Source of the DNA: Actinotalea subterranea
GTDB taxonomy: Bacteria > Actinomycetota > Actinomycetes > Actinomycetales > Cellulomonadaceae
Assembly: GCF_008364845.1 (NCBI RefSeq)
Contig: NZ_VTTP01000005.1
Span: 1-64,000 of the forward strand
Direction: 5' to 3'
DNA length: 64,000 nt
The position numbers and the translations under genes were made by a program. Every line of letters begins with the position of its first letter. Position 1 is the first letter of the stretch. Below, one piece after another: positions 34,907 through 44,439 of this stretch. The notes beneath the pieces were generated by a model. That model worked only from the letters and a program-made list of their open reading frames with translations, searched no databases and had not been told where the DNA came from.

Positions 34907-35911
34907 TCAGGAGGCGCGGTCGACCAATGCCTCCGCGAAGGAGACGAGCGAGTCCTTGACCGCACCAGGGGGAAGCGTACCCAGTGCCGCGACCGCCTCG
35001 TGGGCCCAGGCCACCGCACGGTCGCGGGTGTCCGCGACGACCGGGTGGGCCCGCAGTCCAGCGACGGCCTCGGCGAGCGCCTCGTCGGACGCCAGGTCCG
35101 AGTCGAGGAGCGCGACGAGCTCCCGGTCGGCGGCGGTGCCCTGGGGCCCTCGGGCGCGCTCGCGCAGCAGGAGCGCCGGCATGGTCGGCACCTTCTCGCG
35201 CAGGTCCGTGCCGGGCGTCTTGCCGGTCTGGTCGCCGTCGGACGTGAGGTCGATGACGTCGTCGGCGAGCTGGAAGGCCACGCCGACCTTCTCCCCGTAC
35301 ACGATGAGGGTGTCGACGACGGCCGGACGGCAGCCCGCGAACATCGCACCGAACCTCGCGGAGGTCGCGATGAGCGACGCCGTCTTGTCGGAGAGCACCT
35401 GCAGGTAGTGCGCGACGGGGTCGGCGCCCGGGGGCGGGCCGACGGTCTCGTGGAGCTGGCCCAGGCAGAGGCGCTCGAACGTCGCCGCCTGGATCCGGAC
35501 GGCCTCCGGGCCGAGGCCCGCGACGATGCCGGACGCCCGGGCGAACAGGAGGTCGCCCGTGAGGATCGCGACCTGGTTGCCCCAGACCTCGTGCGCCGAG
35601 GGCGCTCCCCGCCGCACCGGCGCGGAGTCCATGACGTCGTCGTGGTACAGCGTCGCGAGGTGGGTGAGCTCGACGACGACCGCGGCGTCGACGACCTCGG
35701 GGCGGTGCCCCTCGCCGAGCTGGGCCGCGAGCAGCGTCAGCAGGGGACGCAGACGCTTGCCGCCGGCGTTGACGAGGTGGCGCGACGTCGCGTCGGCCAG
35801 GACGTCGGCGTGCGCGACGGCGTCGCGCAGCCGCTCCTCGACCAGGTCGAGCCGTCCGGCGAGGAGGTCGGCCAGCTCGGCGTCGGCGAGCGGCAGCGGG
35901 GTGGACGTCAC
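34907..35911 (-). CDS. Polyprenyl (heptaprenyl-type) diphosphate synthase
   Basis: 334 residues, GTG start in a GTGA overlap with the nuoN stop. Both aspartate-rich motifs are present: YHDDVMD at 89-95 and LADDVIDL at 215-222; GGKRLRP (50-56) is the family's N-terminal motif. It condenses isopentenyl diphosphate onto an allylic primer to make a long trans polyprenyl chain; length cannot be read safely from sequence. Together with the men genes nearby it most likely provides the menaquinone tail. It is the last gene of the nuo operon, so its translation is tied to complex I synthesis. Confidence 0.93.
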   Translation of the reverse strand: MTSTPLPLADAELADLLAGRLDLVEERLRDAVAHADVLADATSRHLVNAGGKRLRPLLTLLAAQLGEGHRPEVVDAAVVVELTHLATLYHDDVMDSAPVRRGAPSAHEVWGNQVAILTGDLLFARASGIVAGLGPEAVRIQAATFERLCLGQLHETVGPPPGADPVAHYLQVLSDKTASLIATSARFGAMFAGCRPAVVDTLIVYGEKVGVAFQLADDVIDLTSDGDQTGKTPGTDLREKVPTMPALLLRERARGPQGTAADRELVALLDSDLASDEALAEAVAGLRAHPVVADTRDRAVAWAHEAVAALGTLPPGAVKDSLVSFAEALVDRAS

Positions 35912-37491
35912 GGGATGAGCTTCGCGGCGTCCGCGAGCAGGTCGAGCACCGGCGACGGGAGCACGCCGAGCAGGATGGTGCCGATCACGCCCAGGGCGAT
36001 CGCGACGGTCGTGAAGCCCTCGGACCGGACGACCGTCGTCGTCTCCCCCGCCGTGCCGGCCGGGTCGGTGAAGAACATCAGGACGATGATCCGCGCGTAG
36101 AAGAACACGGCGGCCGCTGACACGACGACGCCGACGACCGCGAGCCACGTGAGCCCGCCCTCGACGGCCGCGGAGAAGACCGCGAACTTCCCCGTGAAGC
36201 CGGCCGTGAGCGGAATGCCCGCGAAGGACAGCAGGAAGAGCGCGAACGACGCCGCGAGCACCGGGTGCCGCTGGCCGAGGCCCGACCACTGGGACACGTG
36301 CGTGGCCTCGGCGACGACGGCGCCGCCCGGGCCGGCGTTGACCTCACGCACGAGCGAGACGATCGCGAACGCGCCGATCGTCGACAGTCCGTACGCGAGG
36401 AGGTAGAAGAGCACGGACGAGATGCCGCTCGACGTGAGCGCGACGACGCCCACGAGCACGAAGCCCGCGTGCGCGATCGAGGAGTAGGCGAGCATGCGCT
36501 TGATGTCCGTCTGCACGATCGCCACGACCGTGCCGACGACCATCGTCAGGACGGCGATCGCCCACAGCAGCGGCATGACGTCCCACTCGAGCGGCGGGAC
36601 GACGACGTAGACGATGCGCAGGATGGCGCCGAAGGCCGCGATCTTGGTGCACGCGGCCATGAAGCCAGTGATCGGCGTCGGCGCGCCCTGGTAGACGTCG
36701 GGCGTCCACGAGTGGAAAGGCACGGCGCCGACCTTGAAGAGCAGGCCGACCATGAGCAGCAGCACGCCCGCGAGGAGCAGCGCGTCCATGCCGACGACGG
36801 TGCTCGTCGCGGCCGCGATGTCCGCGAGGCGCACCGAGCCGGCGAAGCCGTAGAGCAGCGCGGTGCCGAAGAGGAAGAACGCCGAGGCGAACGCGCCGAG
36901 CAGGAAGTACTTCATGGACGCCTCCTGGCTGAGCAGGCGGCGACGGCGCGCCATCCCGGACAGCAGGTACAGCGGCAGGGAGAGCACCTCGAGCGCGACG
37001 AACAGGGTCAGCAGGTCGCCCGCGGCGGGGAAGATCATCATGCCGCCGAGCGCGAAGAGCACGAGCGGGAAAACCTCGGTCTGCGCGAGGCCCTTGCGGC
37101 GGGCGAGCTCCTCGTAGTCCGACCCGGGGACGGCGGAGGCGGACGGCGCGAAGGCGTCCTCACCCGACTCGGTGCGGTCGGCGATCACGAGCAGGCTCAC
37201 GAGGCCGAGGAGCGCCAGGACGCCCTGGAGCACGAGCGCCGGGCCGTCGATGATCATCGAGCCGCCGAGCACCACCGTGCCACCGGTGTCGCGCACGCCG
37301 GCCCACAGGGCCGCGACGGCGACGACCGCGCCGGCCGTCGCGAGGAGCGCGATGGTCAGCTGGATGGCGCGGCGCAGACGCTGGGGCGCGAAGGCCTCGA
37401 CGAGCACGCCGACGACGCCCGCGACGAGCACGATGGCGACGGGCAGCAGGTGGGCCCACGGGATCTCGGGCGCCACGAAGGCCGGTGTCAC
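35908..37491 (-). CDS. nuoN: NADH-quinone oxidoreductase subunit N
   Basis: 527 residues, GTG start overlapping the nuoM stop (GTGA). About 14 membrane helices with the Mrp-type antiporter fold; conserved lysine-bearing segments such as KVGAVPFHSWTPDVYQGAP and GFTGKFAVF. It is one of three proton-pumping antiporter-like subunits of the complex I membrane arm. Length is normal. Confidence 0.96.
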   Translation of the reverse strand: MTPAFVAPEIPWAHLLPVAIVLVAGVVGVLVEAFAPQRLRRAIQLTIALLATAGAVVAVAALWAGVRDTGGTVVLGGSMIIDGPALVLQGVLALLGLVSLLVIADRTESGEDAFAPSASAVPGSDYEELARRKGLAQTEVFPLVLFALGGMMIFPAAGDLLTLFVALEVLSLPLYLLSGMARRRRLLSQEASMKYFLLGAFASAFFLFGTALLYGFAGSVRLADIAAATSTVVGMDALLLAGVLLLMVGLLFKVGAVPFHSWTPDVYQGAPTPITGFMAACTKIAAFGAILRIVYVVVPPLEWDVMPLLWAIAVLTMVVGTVVAIVQTDIKRMLAYSSIAHAGFVLVGVVALTSSGISSVLFYLLAYGLSTIGAFAIVSLVREVNAGPGGAVVAEATHVSQWSGLGQRHPVLAASFALFLLSFAGIPLTAGFTGKFAVFSAAVEGGLTWLAVVGVVVSAAAVFFYARIIVLMFFTDPAGTAGETTTVVRSEGFTTVAIALGVIGTILLGVLPSPVLDLLADAAKLIP

Positions 37492-39065
37492 TGGTCGCTC
37501 CCGTCATCGGTGGTGCTGGTGGTGGCGTCGGCGGAGCCGTGGGCCGGCGCGGCGTCGGTCACGCCGACCTGCTCGAGCGTCACGTCGGCCGGTGCCCGCA
37601 CGAGGTCGAGCGCCGGCGCGGGGTAGAACCCGAGCACGAGCATCGCGGCGATCAGGGGGCCGACGACCCACTTCTCGCGGGTCGACAGGTCGGGGGTCGT
37701 CGCGAGGTCGTCACGCACCGGGCCGGTGAAGACCTTCTGGTAGGTGAGGAGCACGTAGAGCGCGGCGAGCACGACGCCGAGGGTCGCGACGATCGCCGCG
37801 GGCTTGTTCGTGGTGAACGTGCCGACGAGAACGAGGAACTCGCTCACGAACGTCGACAGGCCGGGCAGCGAGAGGGCCGAGAGGCCCGCGACGAGGAAGG
37901 TCCCGGCCAGGACGGGCGTGACCTTCTGGAGGCCGCCGTAGTCGGCGATCCGGGCGGTCCCGCGCCGCGCGACCAGGAAGCCGGCGAGCAGGAACAGCGC
38001 GCCCGTCGAGAGGCCGTGGTTGACCATGTACAGCGACGCACCCTGGATGCTCACGGAGCTGAACGCGAAGATGCCCAGCACGATGAAGCCGAAGTGGCTG
38101 ACCGACGTGTAGGCGATGAGCCGCATGAGGTCTTCCTGACCGATCGCCAGGAGCGCGCCGTAGAGGATCGAGACGACGGCGAGCACGATGATCACCGGCG
38201 CCGCCCAGCGGGACGCCTCGGGGAACAGCGGCAGGCACAGCGTGAGCATCCCGAAGGTGCCGACCTTGTCCAGGACGCCCACGAGCAGCACGGACGTGCC
38301 GGCGGGGGCCTGCTCGGCGGCGTCGGGCAGCCAGGTGTGGACGGGCCACATGGGCGCCTTGATCGCGAAGGCCAGGAAGAACGCGAGGAACAGCAGGCGC
38401 TCGGTCGTGACCGGCAGGTCGAGGCCCACGAGGTTCTCGACGAGGAAGCCCTCGGGCCCGCCCGGGCCGTGGAGGTACAGGGCGATGACGCCGGCCAGCA
38501 TGATGAGGCCACCGGCGAGGGAGAAGAGCAGGAACTTGACCGCCGCGTAGCGCCGCTGGAGCCCGCCGAACGCCCCGATCATGAAGTAGACGGGGATGAG
38601 CATCGCCTCGAACAGCACGTAGAACAGGAACACGTCGCGCGCCGCGAACACCGCGACCATAAAGGCCTCGAGGACGAGGACGAGGGCGACGTAGTGCCGG
38701 ATCCGCTCGCCGCCCGTCGCGACGGCGTCGGGGTGCTCCCGCCACGCGGCAAGGAGGACGAGCGGCACGAGGAGCACCGACAGCAGGACGAGCGCGAGGC
38801 CGACGCCGTCGACCCCGAGCGCGTAGCTGACGCCGAACGCCGGGATCCACGACACCTGCTCCTCGAGCTGGTGCGTCGCGGACGCCGCGGTGTCGAAGCC
38901 GAGCGCCGCGACGACGGCGAGCACGAGGGTCAGCAGGGACACGGCGACGGCTACGGTCCGTGCGTGCCGGCGTGCCGCGCCGGGCAGGGCCCACACGAGG
39001 CCGGCGCCCAGCAGCGGGACCACGATCAACGTGGTCAGCCAGGGGAAGCTCTGATCGTTCAGCAC
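37488..39065 (-). CDS. nuoM: NADH-quinone oxidoreductase subunit M
   Basis: 525 residues from GTG 39065 (VLNDQSFPWL), 14 bases after the nuoL stop; the longer open frame upstream is a shadow of nuoL. Membrane antiporter-like subunit with about 14 helices. Signature segments: FYVLFEAMLIPVYFMIG (conserved Glu on helix 5), KAPMWPVHTWLPDAAEQAP, and SHFGFIVLGIFAF. Proton translocation in the complex I membrane arm. Confidence 0.96.
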   Translation of the reverse strand: MLNDQSFPWLTTLIVVPLLGAGLVWALPGAARRHARTVAVAVSLLTLVLAVVAALGFDTAASATHQLEEQVSWIPAFGVSYALGVDGVGLALVLLSVLLVPLVLLAAWREHPDAVATGGERIRHYVALVLVLEAFMVAVFAARDVFLFYVLFEAMLIPVYFMIGAFGGLQRRYAAVKFLLFSLAGGLIMLAGVIALYLHGPGGPEGFLVENLVGLDLPVTTERLLFLAFFLAFAIKAPMWPVHTWLPDAAEQAPAGTSVLLVGVLDKVGTFGMLTLCLPLFPEASRWAAPVIIVLAVVSILYGALLAIGQEDLMRLIAYTSVSHFGFIVLGIFAFSSVSIQGASLYMVNHGLSTGALFLLAGFLVARRGTARIADYGGLQKVTPVLAGTFLVAGLSALSLPGLSTFVSEFLVLVGTFTTNKPAAIVATLGVVLAALYVLLTYQKVFTGPVRDDLATTPDLSTREKWVVGPLIAAMLVLGFYPAPALDLVRAPADVTLEQVGVTDAAPAHGSADATTSTTDDGSDQ

Positions 39066-39079
39066 GGTGTTCTCTTCCC

Positions 39080-41071
39080 TCAGATCTGGAACGCCAGGAC
39101 GACGGCCGTGAGCGCGACGATGCCGGCCACCATGGTGGACGCGTAGGACCGGACGTACCCGTTCTGGACCCGGCGGACGATCTCGCCCGAGCCGGCGACC
39201 ACGCGTGCGAGGCCCGTGGCGGCTCCGTCGACCAGCTGACGGTCGCCGTACACGAGCGAGCGCGTCAGGTACTGGCCGGGGAGCATGAGGAGCGCCTCGT
39301 TGACGTCGTCCTGGTAGAGGTCCTTGCGGGCCGCCCGCGTGAGGACTGAGCCGCGCGGCGGCACGACGGCGACCGGTGCCGCCGCGTACTGCCGCCAGGC
39401 CAGGAACACGCCGGCGATGACGAGCACGAACGTCAGGACCATGATCAGCCAGATCGGCAGGACGGGCTCGTGGTGCTCGGCGTGACCGGTCACCGGCTCG
39501 AGCCACGTCACGAACGAGTCGCCGAACGCGAGGATGCCGCCGAGCGCGACGGAGCCGACCGCGAGGATCGCCATCGGCACGGTCATGAGCCGGGGCGACT
39601 CGTGCGGGTGCCGCACGGGCCCGTCTGCCGGGCCCTCGCCGTGGCCGTCGCTCCAGCGCTTGTCACCGTGGAACGTCATGAAGAAGAGGCGCGACATGTA
39701 GAACGCGGTGATGCCCGCGCCGACGAGCGCGACCGTGCCGAACACCCAGGGCTGCCAGCCCTCGCCGTCCGCGACCGCGTACGCGGACTCGATGATCTTG
39801 TCCTTGGACCAGAACCCGGACAGGCCCGGGAACCCGATGATCGCGAGCCAGCCGGCCGCGAACGTCAGCCACGTGACCTTCATGTACCGGGACAGGCCAC
39901 CGAAGCGGCGCATGTCCACGGAGTCGCCCATGCCGTGCATGACGGAGCCGGCGCCCAGGAACATCCCGGCCTTGAAGAAGCCGTGCGTGAGCAGGTGGAA
40001 GATCGCGAACGCGTAGCCGATGGGGCCGAGGCCCGCGGCGAGCATCATGTAGCCGATCTGGGACATCGTCGACGCCGCGAGGGTCTTCTTGATGTCGTCC
40101 TTGGCGCAGCCGACGATCGCCCCGAACAGGAGCGTGATGGCGCCGACGATCGCGACGACGAGCAGGGCCGTGGGTGCGCCCGCGTACACGGGTGCGGAGC
40201 GGACCACGAGGTAGACGCCCGCCGTGACCATCGTCGCCGCGTGGATGAGCGCGGAGACGGGGGTCGGGCCGGCCATCGCGTCGCCCAGCCAGGACTGCAG
40301 CGGGAACTGCGCGGACTTGCCGGTCGCGGCGAGCAGCAGCATGAGGCCGGTCGCGGTCAGCAGGCCCTCGCCCGCGCCCTCGGCGCGGCCGAACACGCTC
40401 GAGAAGTCCGTGGCCCCGAAGGTCGCGAACATGAGCCCGATCGCGACGATCATGCCGATGTCGCCGACCCGGTTGGCCACGAACGCCTTCTTCGCGGCGA
40501 CCGCGTTCGGCATCTCGTGGTTCCAGAAGCCGATGAGCAGGTAGGACGCGAGACCCACGCCCTCCCAGCCGACGAAGAGCAGCACGTAGCTGTCGGCGAG
40601 GACGAGGAGCAGCATCGCGGCGACGAACAGGTTGAGGTACGCGAAGAACCGGCGCCGGTCCGTGTCGTGCTCCATGTACGCCACGGAGTACACGTGGATG
40701 AGCGTGCCCACGAAGGTCACGAGCAGCACGAACGCGAGCGAGAGCGGGTCTACGCGGAGCCCGGCGTCGAGCGAGAAGGCGCCCGCAGGGATCCAGCTGA
40801 ACAGGTGCAGGTCCTGCACCCGCTCGTCGGCGGGCAGGCCCATCATCGCGAACCAGAGCACCGCGCCCACGACGAAGGCCGACCCGGACGCGAGGACGCC
40901 GAGCCAGTGGCCCCAGGCGTCGGACCGCCGCCCCGCAAGGAGCAGGACCGCGGCGCCGAGCATCGGCAGCGCGATGAGGAGCCACGCCACCGAGAAGGCG
41001 CCCGAGGCGCTGGCCGCGGCCACCGCACCCTCGGCCTCCAGCGGCAGGGCAGCAAGAGCTGTCGTCATCAC
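39080..41071 (-). CDS. nuoL: NADH-quinone oxidoreductase subunit L
   Basis: 663 residues, start GTG 41071 or the next codon ATG 41068; AGGAG lies 9-12 bases upstream. The largest antiporter-like subunit, with the usual helices plus the long C-terminal lateral helix region. Recognisable: [39 protein letters not shown], and [16 protein letters not shown]. Completes the trio of pumping subunits with M and N. Confidence 0.96.
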   Translation of the reverse strand: MMTTALAALPLEAEGAVAAASASGAFSVAWLLIALPMLGAAVLLLAGRRSDAWGHWLGVLASGSAFVVGAVLWFAMMGLPADERVQDLHLFSWIPAGAFSLDAGLRVDPLSLAFVLLVTFVGTLIHVYSVAYMEHDTDRRRFFAYLNLFVAAMLLLVLADSYVLLFVGWEGVGLASYLLIGFWNHEMPNAVAAKKAFVANRVGDIGMIVAIGLMFATFGATDFSSVFGRAEGAGEGLLTATGLMLLLAATGKSAQFPLQSWLGDAMAGPTPVSALIHAATMVTAGVYLVVRSAPVYAGAPTALLVVAIVGAITLLFGAIVGCAKDDIKKTLAASTMSQIGYMMLAAGLGPIGYAFAIFHLLTHGFFKAGMFLGAGSVMHGMGDSVDMRRFGGLSRYMKVTWLTFAAGWLAIIGFPGLSGFWSKDKIIESAYAVADGEGWQPWVFGTVALVGAGITAFYMSRLFFMTFHGDKRWSDGHGEGPADGPVRHPHESPRLMTVPMAILAVGSVALGGILAFGDSFVTWLEPVTGHAEHHEPVLPIWLIMVLTFVLVIAGVFLAWRQYAAAPVAVVPPRGSVLTRAARKDLYQDDVNEALLMLPGQYLTRSLVYGDRQLVDGAATGLARVVAGSGEIVRRVQNGYVRSYASTMVAGIVALTAVVLAFQI

Positions 41072-41083
41072 CGTCGCGCGCTC

Positions 41084-41383
41084 CTAGCTCTTCAACAGGT
41101 TGACGTCGTCGACCGAGGCCGAGCGGCGGGTGCGGAAGATCGCGACGATGATCGCCAGGCCGATGACGACCTCGGCGGCCGCGACGACCATGACGAAGAA
41201 CGCCATGACCTGACCGGTGAGGTCGCCGTGGATCCGCGCGAACGTCACGAACGCCAGGTTCGTCGCGTTGAGCATGAGCTCGATGCCCATGAACACGACG
41301 ATGGCGTTGCGCCGCAGCAGGACGGTGGTCGCACCGATCGTGAAGAGCACCGCGGCCAGGACCAGGTAGTTGCTCAGGTTCAC
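41084..41383 (-). CDS. nuoK: NADH-quinone oxidoreductase subunit K
   Basis: 99 residues, GTG start within the GTGA overlap with nuoJ. Three membrane helices; the second carries the conserved glutamate ([16 protein letters not shown]) and the third carries [13 protein letters not shown], both needed for the proton path. Homologous to the MnhC fragment at the left edge of the window. Standard length. Confidence 0.96.
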   Translation of the reverse strand: MNLSNYLVLAAVLFTIGATTVLLRRNAIVVFMGIELMLNATNLAFVTFARIHGDLTGQVMAFFVMVVAAAEVVIGLAIIVAIFRTRRSASVDDVNLLKS

Positions 41384-42225
41384 CGGACCTCCTCCTCACC
41401 CGTGATGGAGCGCTCCGGCGGTGTGGAGCCGACGCCCTCGGCGCCGATCTCCGCGTGCACCTCGGCGACGGAACGCTCCTGGCCGCGGATGCGCAGGACG
41501 CGCGGGACCGAGGACTCGAGCGGGCGGCCGTCGGGCCCGAGGGCCGGGACGTCCATGGCATTGCTGCGCGCGTACACGCCGGGCGCGGGCAGGGGCGTGA
41601 GCACCGTGCCCGCGGCGATCCGGGCGTCGGCCCGCTCCTTCTGGCCGACCTGCCGCGTGAGGCGCTGGCGGTGCGTGAGGACGAGCGCGCCGAGCGCGGC
41701 GACCACCAGCAGGGTCCCGACGACCTCGAGCGCGAAGACGTAGTCGCTGAAGATGACGCGCGCCACACCGACGGGGTTGCTGTCCGCGTTCGCCTCGACC
41801 AGGCCCGCCGGGGCCAGGTCAGCCGCCGTCAGGACCACGCCGACCAGGACGGCACCGAGGCCGAGGCCCAGCAGGGCGCCGATCCAGCGCTGCCCACGGA
41901 TCGTCTCGACGAGCGAGTCCGAGGAGTCGACGCCCACGAGCATGAGCACGAAGAGGAAGAGCATCATCACGGCGCCGGTGTACACGATCACCTGCACGAC
42001 GCCGAGGAACGGCGCCTCCTGCGCGACGTAGAGGATCGCGAGCGAGATCATCACGAGCACGACGCTCATCGCCGCGTGCACGGTCTTGCGCGCGAACAGC
42101 AGCCCGAGCGCAGCGATGACCATGACGGGCGCGATGAACCAGAAGAGCGTGGCCTCGCCGCCGGACGTGCGGCCGGTCTCGGCGAGCCCGGTCGCGACGG
42201 CGGCGAGCCCCAGGGGCGTGGTCAT
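41380..42225 (-). CDS. nuoJ: NADH-quinone oxidoreductase subunit J
   Basis: 281 residues from ATG 42225 ([20 protein letters not shown]), ATGA overlap with nuoI. Five membrane helices in residues ~25-200, including [20 protein letters not shown], the flexible helix that links quinone chemistry to pumping. An extra ~80-residue polar tail follows the last helix, longer than in E. coli but common in Actinobacteria. Confidence 0.95.
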   Translation of the reverse strand: MTTPLGLAAVATGLAETGRTSGGEATLFWFIAPVMVIAALGLLFARKTVHAAMSVVLVMISLAILYVAQEAPFLGVVQVIVYTGAVMMLFLFVLMLVGVDSSDSLVETIRGQRWIGALLGLGLGAVLVGVVLTAADLAPAGLVEANADSNPVGVARVIFSDYVFALEVVGTLLVVAALGALVLTHRQRLTRQVGQKERADARIAAGTVLTPLPAPGVYARSNAMDVPALGPDGRPLESSVPRVLRIRGQERSVAEVHAEIGAEGVGSTPPERSITGEEEVR

Positions 42226-42989
42226 CGCGTGGCCTCGCTCGCCTCGGCGGGGGTGCGCTCGACCTGGCCGTGCGCGCCGTGCGGGCTGTCCGCGGCCGGC
42301 GGCGTGGCCGGTGCCCGGCGTGCGCTCGGCAGGGTCGAGTCCTCGGGACGCCACTGCGCGACCCAGTCGACCTGCTCGGGCACGGGACCGGAGACGTTGC
42401 CGCGGTAGTAGTCGGTGTCCTGCGTGCCGGGCACCATCGGGTGCGGGGCCGCGAGCATGCCCTCGCCCATGGGAGCGAGCAGGTCGGACTTCTCGTAGAT
42501 CATCCCGCGCCGGCTCGGCCCGGCCAGCTCGTACTCGTTGGTCATCGTCAGCGCGCGGGTCGGGCACGCCTCGATGCACAGGCCGCAGAAGATGCAGCGC
42601 AGGTAGTTGATCTGGTAGACGCGGCCGTACCGCTCGCCGGGCGAGAACTGCGCGTCGGGCGTGTTGTCGGCGCCTTCGACGTAGATCGCGTCCGCGGGGC
42701 AGGCCCACGCGCACAGCTCGCAGCCGATGCACTTCTCGAGCCCGTCCGGGTACCGGTTGAGCTGGTGCCGGCCGTGGAACCGCGGCTTGGTGGGCACCTT
42801 CTCGAACGGGTACTGCTCGGTGACGGTCGGCTTGAACATGGACGAGAGCGTCACGCCGAAGCCGGCGACGGGCGCGAGGAGCTCCCCGAGGCCCTTCTTG
42901 GGCTCGATGAGCGACTCGTACCGGTGCGGCTGCTCGCCTGCGCCGACCTCACCGGCGCTCTCGCGCCGCGTGATGTCCTTGTCAGCCAC
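42222..42989 (-). CDS. nuoI: NADH-quinone oxidoreductase subunit I (2x[4Fe-4S] ferredoxin type)
   Basis: 255 residues, GTG 42989 with GGAGG upstream; overlaps nuoH by eight bases. Two 4Fe-4S motifs, [12 protein letters not shown] and [12 protein letters not shown], carry clusters N6a and N6b that pass electrons from NuoG to NuoB. A ~60-residue Pro/Ala-rich C-terminal extension follows the conserved core. Confidence 0.96.
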   Translation of the reverse strand: MADKDITRRESAGEVGAGEQPHRYESLIEPKKGLGELLAPVAGFGVTLSSMFKPTVTEQYPFEKVPTKPRFHGRHQLNRYPDGLEKCIGCELCAWACPADAIYVEGADNTPDAQFSPGERYGRVYQINYLRCIFCGLCIEACPTRALTMTNEYELAGPSRRGMIYEKSDLLAPMGEGMLAAPHPMVPGTQDTDYYRGNVSGPVPEQVDWVAQWRPEDSTLPSARRAPATPPAADSPHGAHGQVERTPAEASEATR

Positions 42990-44439
42990 GGGGCATCCCC
43001 TCCTCGCCGTCGGCCACCTGGTCGTCGGTCTGCTCGTCGTCGGTCACTCGGGGCGAGCCCTCGATCGTCGCCGTGGCCCCGGAGGCCTGCGCGCCCTGCG
43101 CCTGCGCACGCAGGCGGCGCGGGGACGGCGGGAGGACCTGGCCGGGCAGCGGCGGAACAGGGTAGCCCGCCGCGAACGCGTCGAAGGGCTCCGGCTCACC
43201 GCCCGCAGCGGCCTCGGCCTGGCCGCGACGCTCCGGGATGAGGAACGACAGCCCGATGCCGACGACCGCGACCACCGCGAGGCCGATGAGCAGGGTGCGC
43301 AGGTCCACGTCCGTGAACTGGCGCACGCCCTGGACGCCGGCGACGGCGACGATCCACACGAGCGCGGCGGGGATGAGCACCTTCCAGCCGAACTTCATGA
43401 ACTGGTCGTACCGGAAGCGCAGGAGCGTCCCGCGGATCCAGACGAACACGAACATGAAGAGCCAGAGCTTGGCGAGGAACCACAGGACGGGCCACCAGCC
43501 CTCGTTGAACATCCCGTCGTTGATCGCCGAGAGCGGCCACGGTGCGCGCCAGCCGCCGAAGAAGAGGGTCGTCGCGACCGCGGAGACGTTGAGCATGTTG
43601 ATGTACTCCGCCAGGAAGAACCAGGCGAACTTCATCGACGAGTACTCGGTCATGAAGCCGGAGACCAGCTCGCCCTCGGCCTCGGGCAGGTCGAACGGCA
43701 GACGGTTGACCTCGCCGACCATCGAGATGAAGTAGATGACGAACGCGGGCAGGAGGGGCAGGAACCACCACACCTGCGTCTGCGACTCGACGATCTGCGA
43801 CGTCGACATCGAGCCGGCGAGGACGAACACGCTCACGAGCGAGAGGCCCATCGCGAGCTCGTAGGAGATGACCTGGGCGGTCGAGCGGACCGCGCCGAGC
43901 AGCGGGTAGGTCGAGCCGGACGCCCAGCCGCCGAGGACGATGCCGTACACGCCGACGGACGTCGCCGCGAGGATGTACAGCACCGCGACGGGGAAGTCCG
44001 TGAGCTGGAGCGGCGTGACGATGCCGAAGATCGACACCTCGGGCCCCAGCGGGATGACGGCGAACGTCAGGAGCGAGCAGAACACCGAGATCATCGGCGC
44101 CACGATGTAGACGACCTTGTCGGCCGCCTTGACGTTGATGTCCTCCTTGAGCAGGAGCTTCATCGCGTCGGCGAGCGACTGGAGCAGGCCGAAGGGGCCG
44201 TGCACGTTGGGCCCGGGCCGGATCTGCATGCGCGCGACGACCTTGCGCTCGAACCAGATCGCGATGAGCACGCTCACGAGCAGGAAGACGATGATGCCGA
44301 CCGCCTTGAGCAGGACGATCCAGCCGTTGTCGTTGCTGAAGTCCGCACCGGGCGTGGTGGCGGCGTCGGTCGCCTGCGCGAGCACTGGCGACGTCAGCGG
44401 GGCCGCCAGGGCGGGCGCGAGTCCGGCGAGCACGGCCAT
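42982..44439 (-). CDS. nuoH: NADH-quinone oxidoreductase subunit H
   Basis: 485 residues, ATG 44439 in a TGATG overlap with nuoG. About eight to nine membrane helices holding the quinone-channel segments ([59 protein letters not shown]). A polar C-terminal tail of ~80 residues rich in Pro, Gln and Asp is an actinobacterial-style extension. NuoH forms the quinone chamber with NuoB and NuoD. Confidence 0.96.
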   Translation of the reverse strand: MAVLAGLAPALAAPLTSPVLAQATDAATTPGADFSNDNGWIVLLKAVGIIVFLLVSVLIAIWFERKVVARMQIRPGPNVHGPFGLLQSLADAMKLLLKEDINVKAADKVVYIVAPMISVFCSLLTFAVIPLGPEVSIFGIVTPLQLTDFPVAVLYILAATSVGVYGIVLGGWASGSTYPLLGAVRSTAQVISYELAMGLSLVSVFVLAGSMSTSQIVESQTQVWWFLPLLPAFVIYFISMVGEVNRLPFDLPEAEGELVSGFMTEYSSMKFAWFFLAEYINMLNVSAVATTLFFGGWRAPWPLSAINDGMFNEGWWPVLWFLAKLWLFMFVFVWIRGTLLRFRYDQFMKFGWKVLIPAALVWIVAVAGVQGVRQFTDVDLRTLLIGLAVVAVVGIGLSFLIPERRGQAEAAAGGEPEPFDAFAAGYPVPPLPGQVLPPSPRRLRAQAQGAQASGATATIEGSPRVTDDEQTDDQVADGEEGMPRG

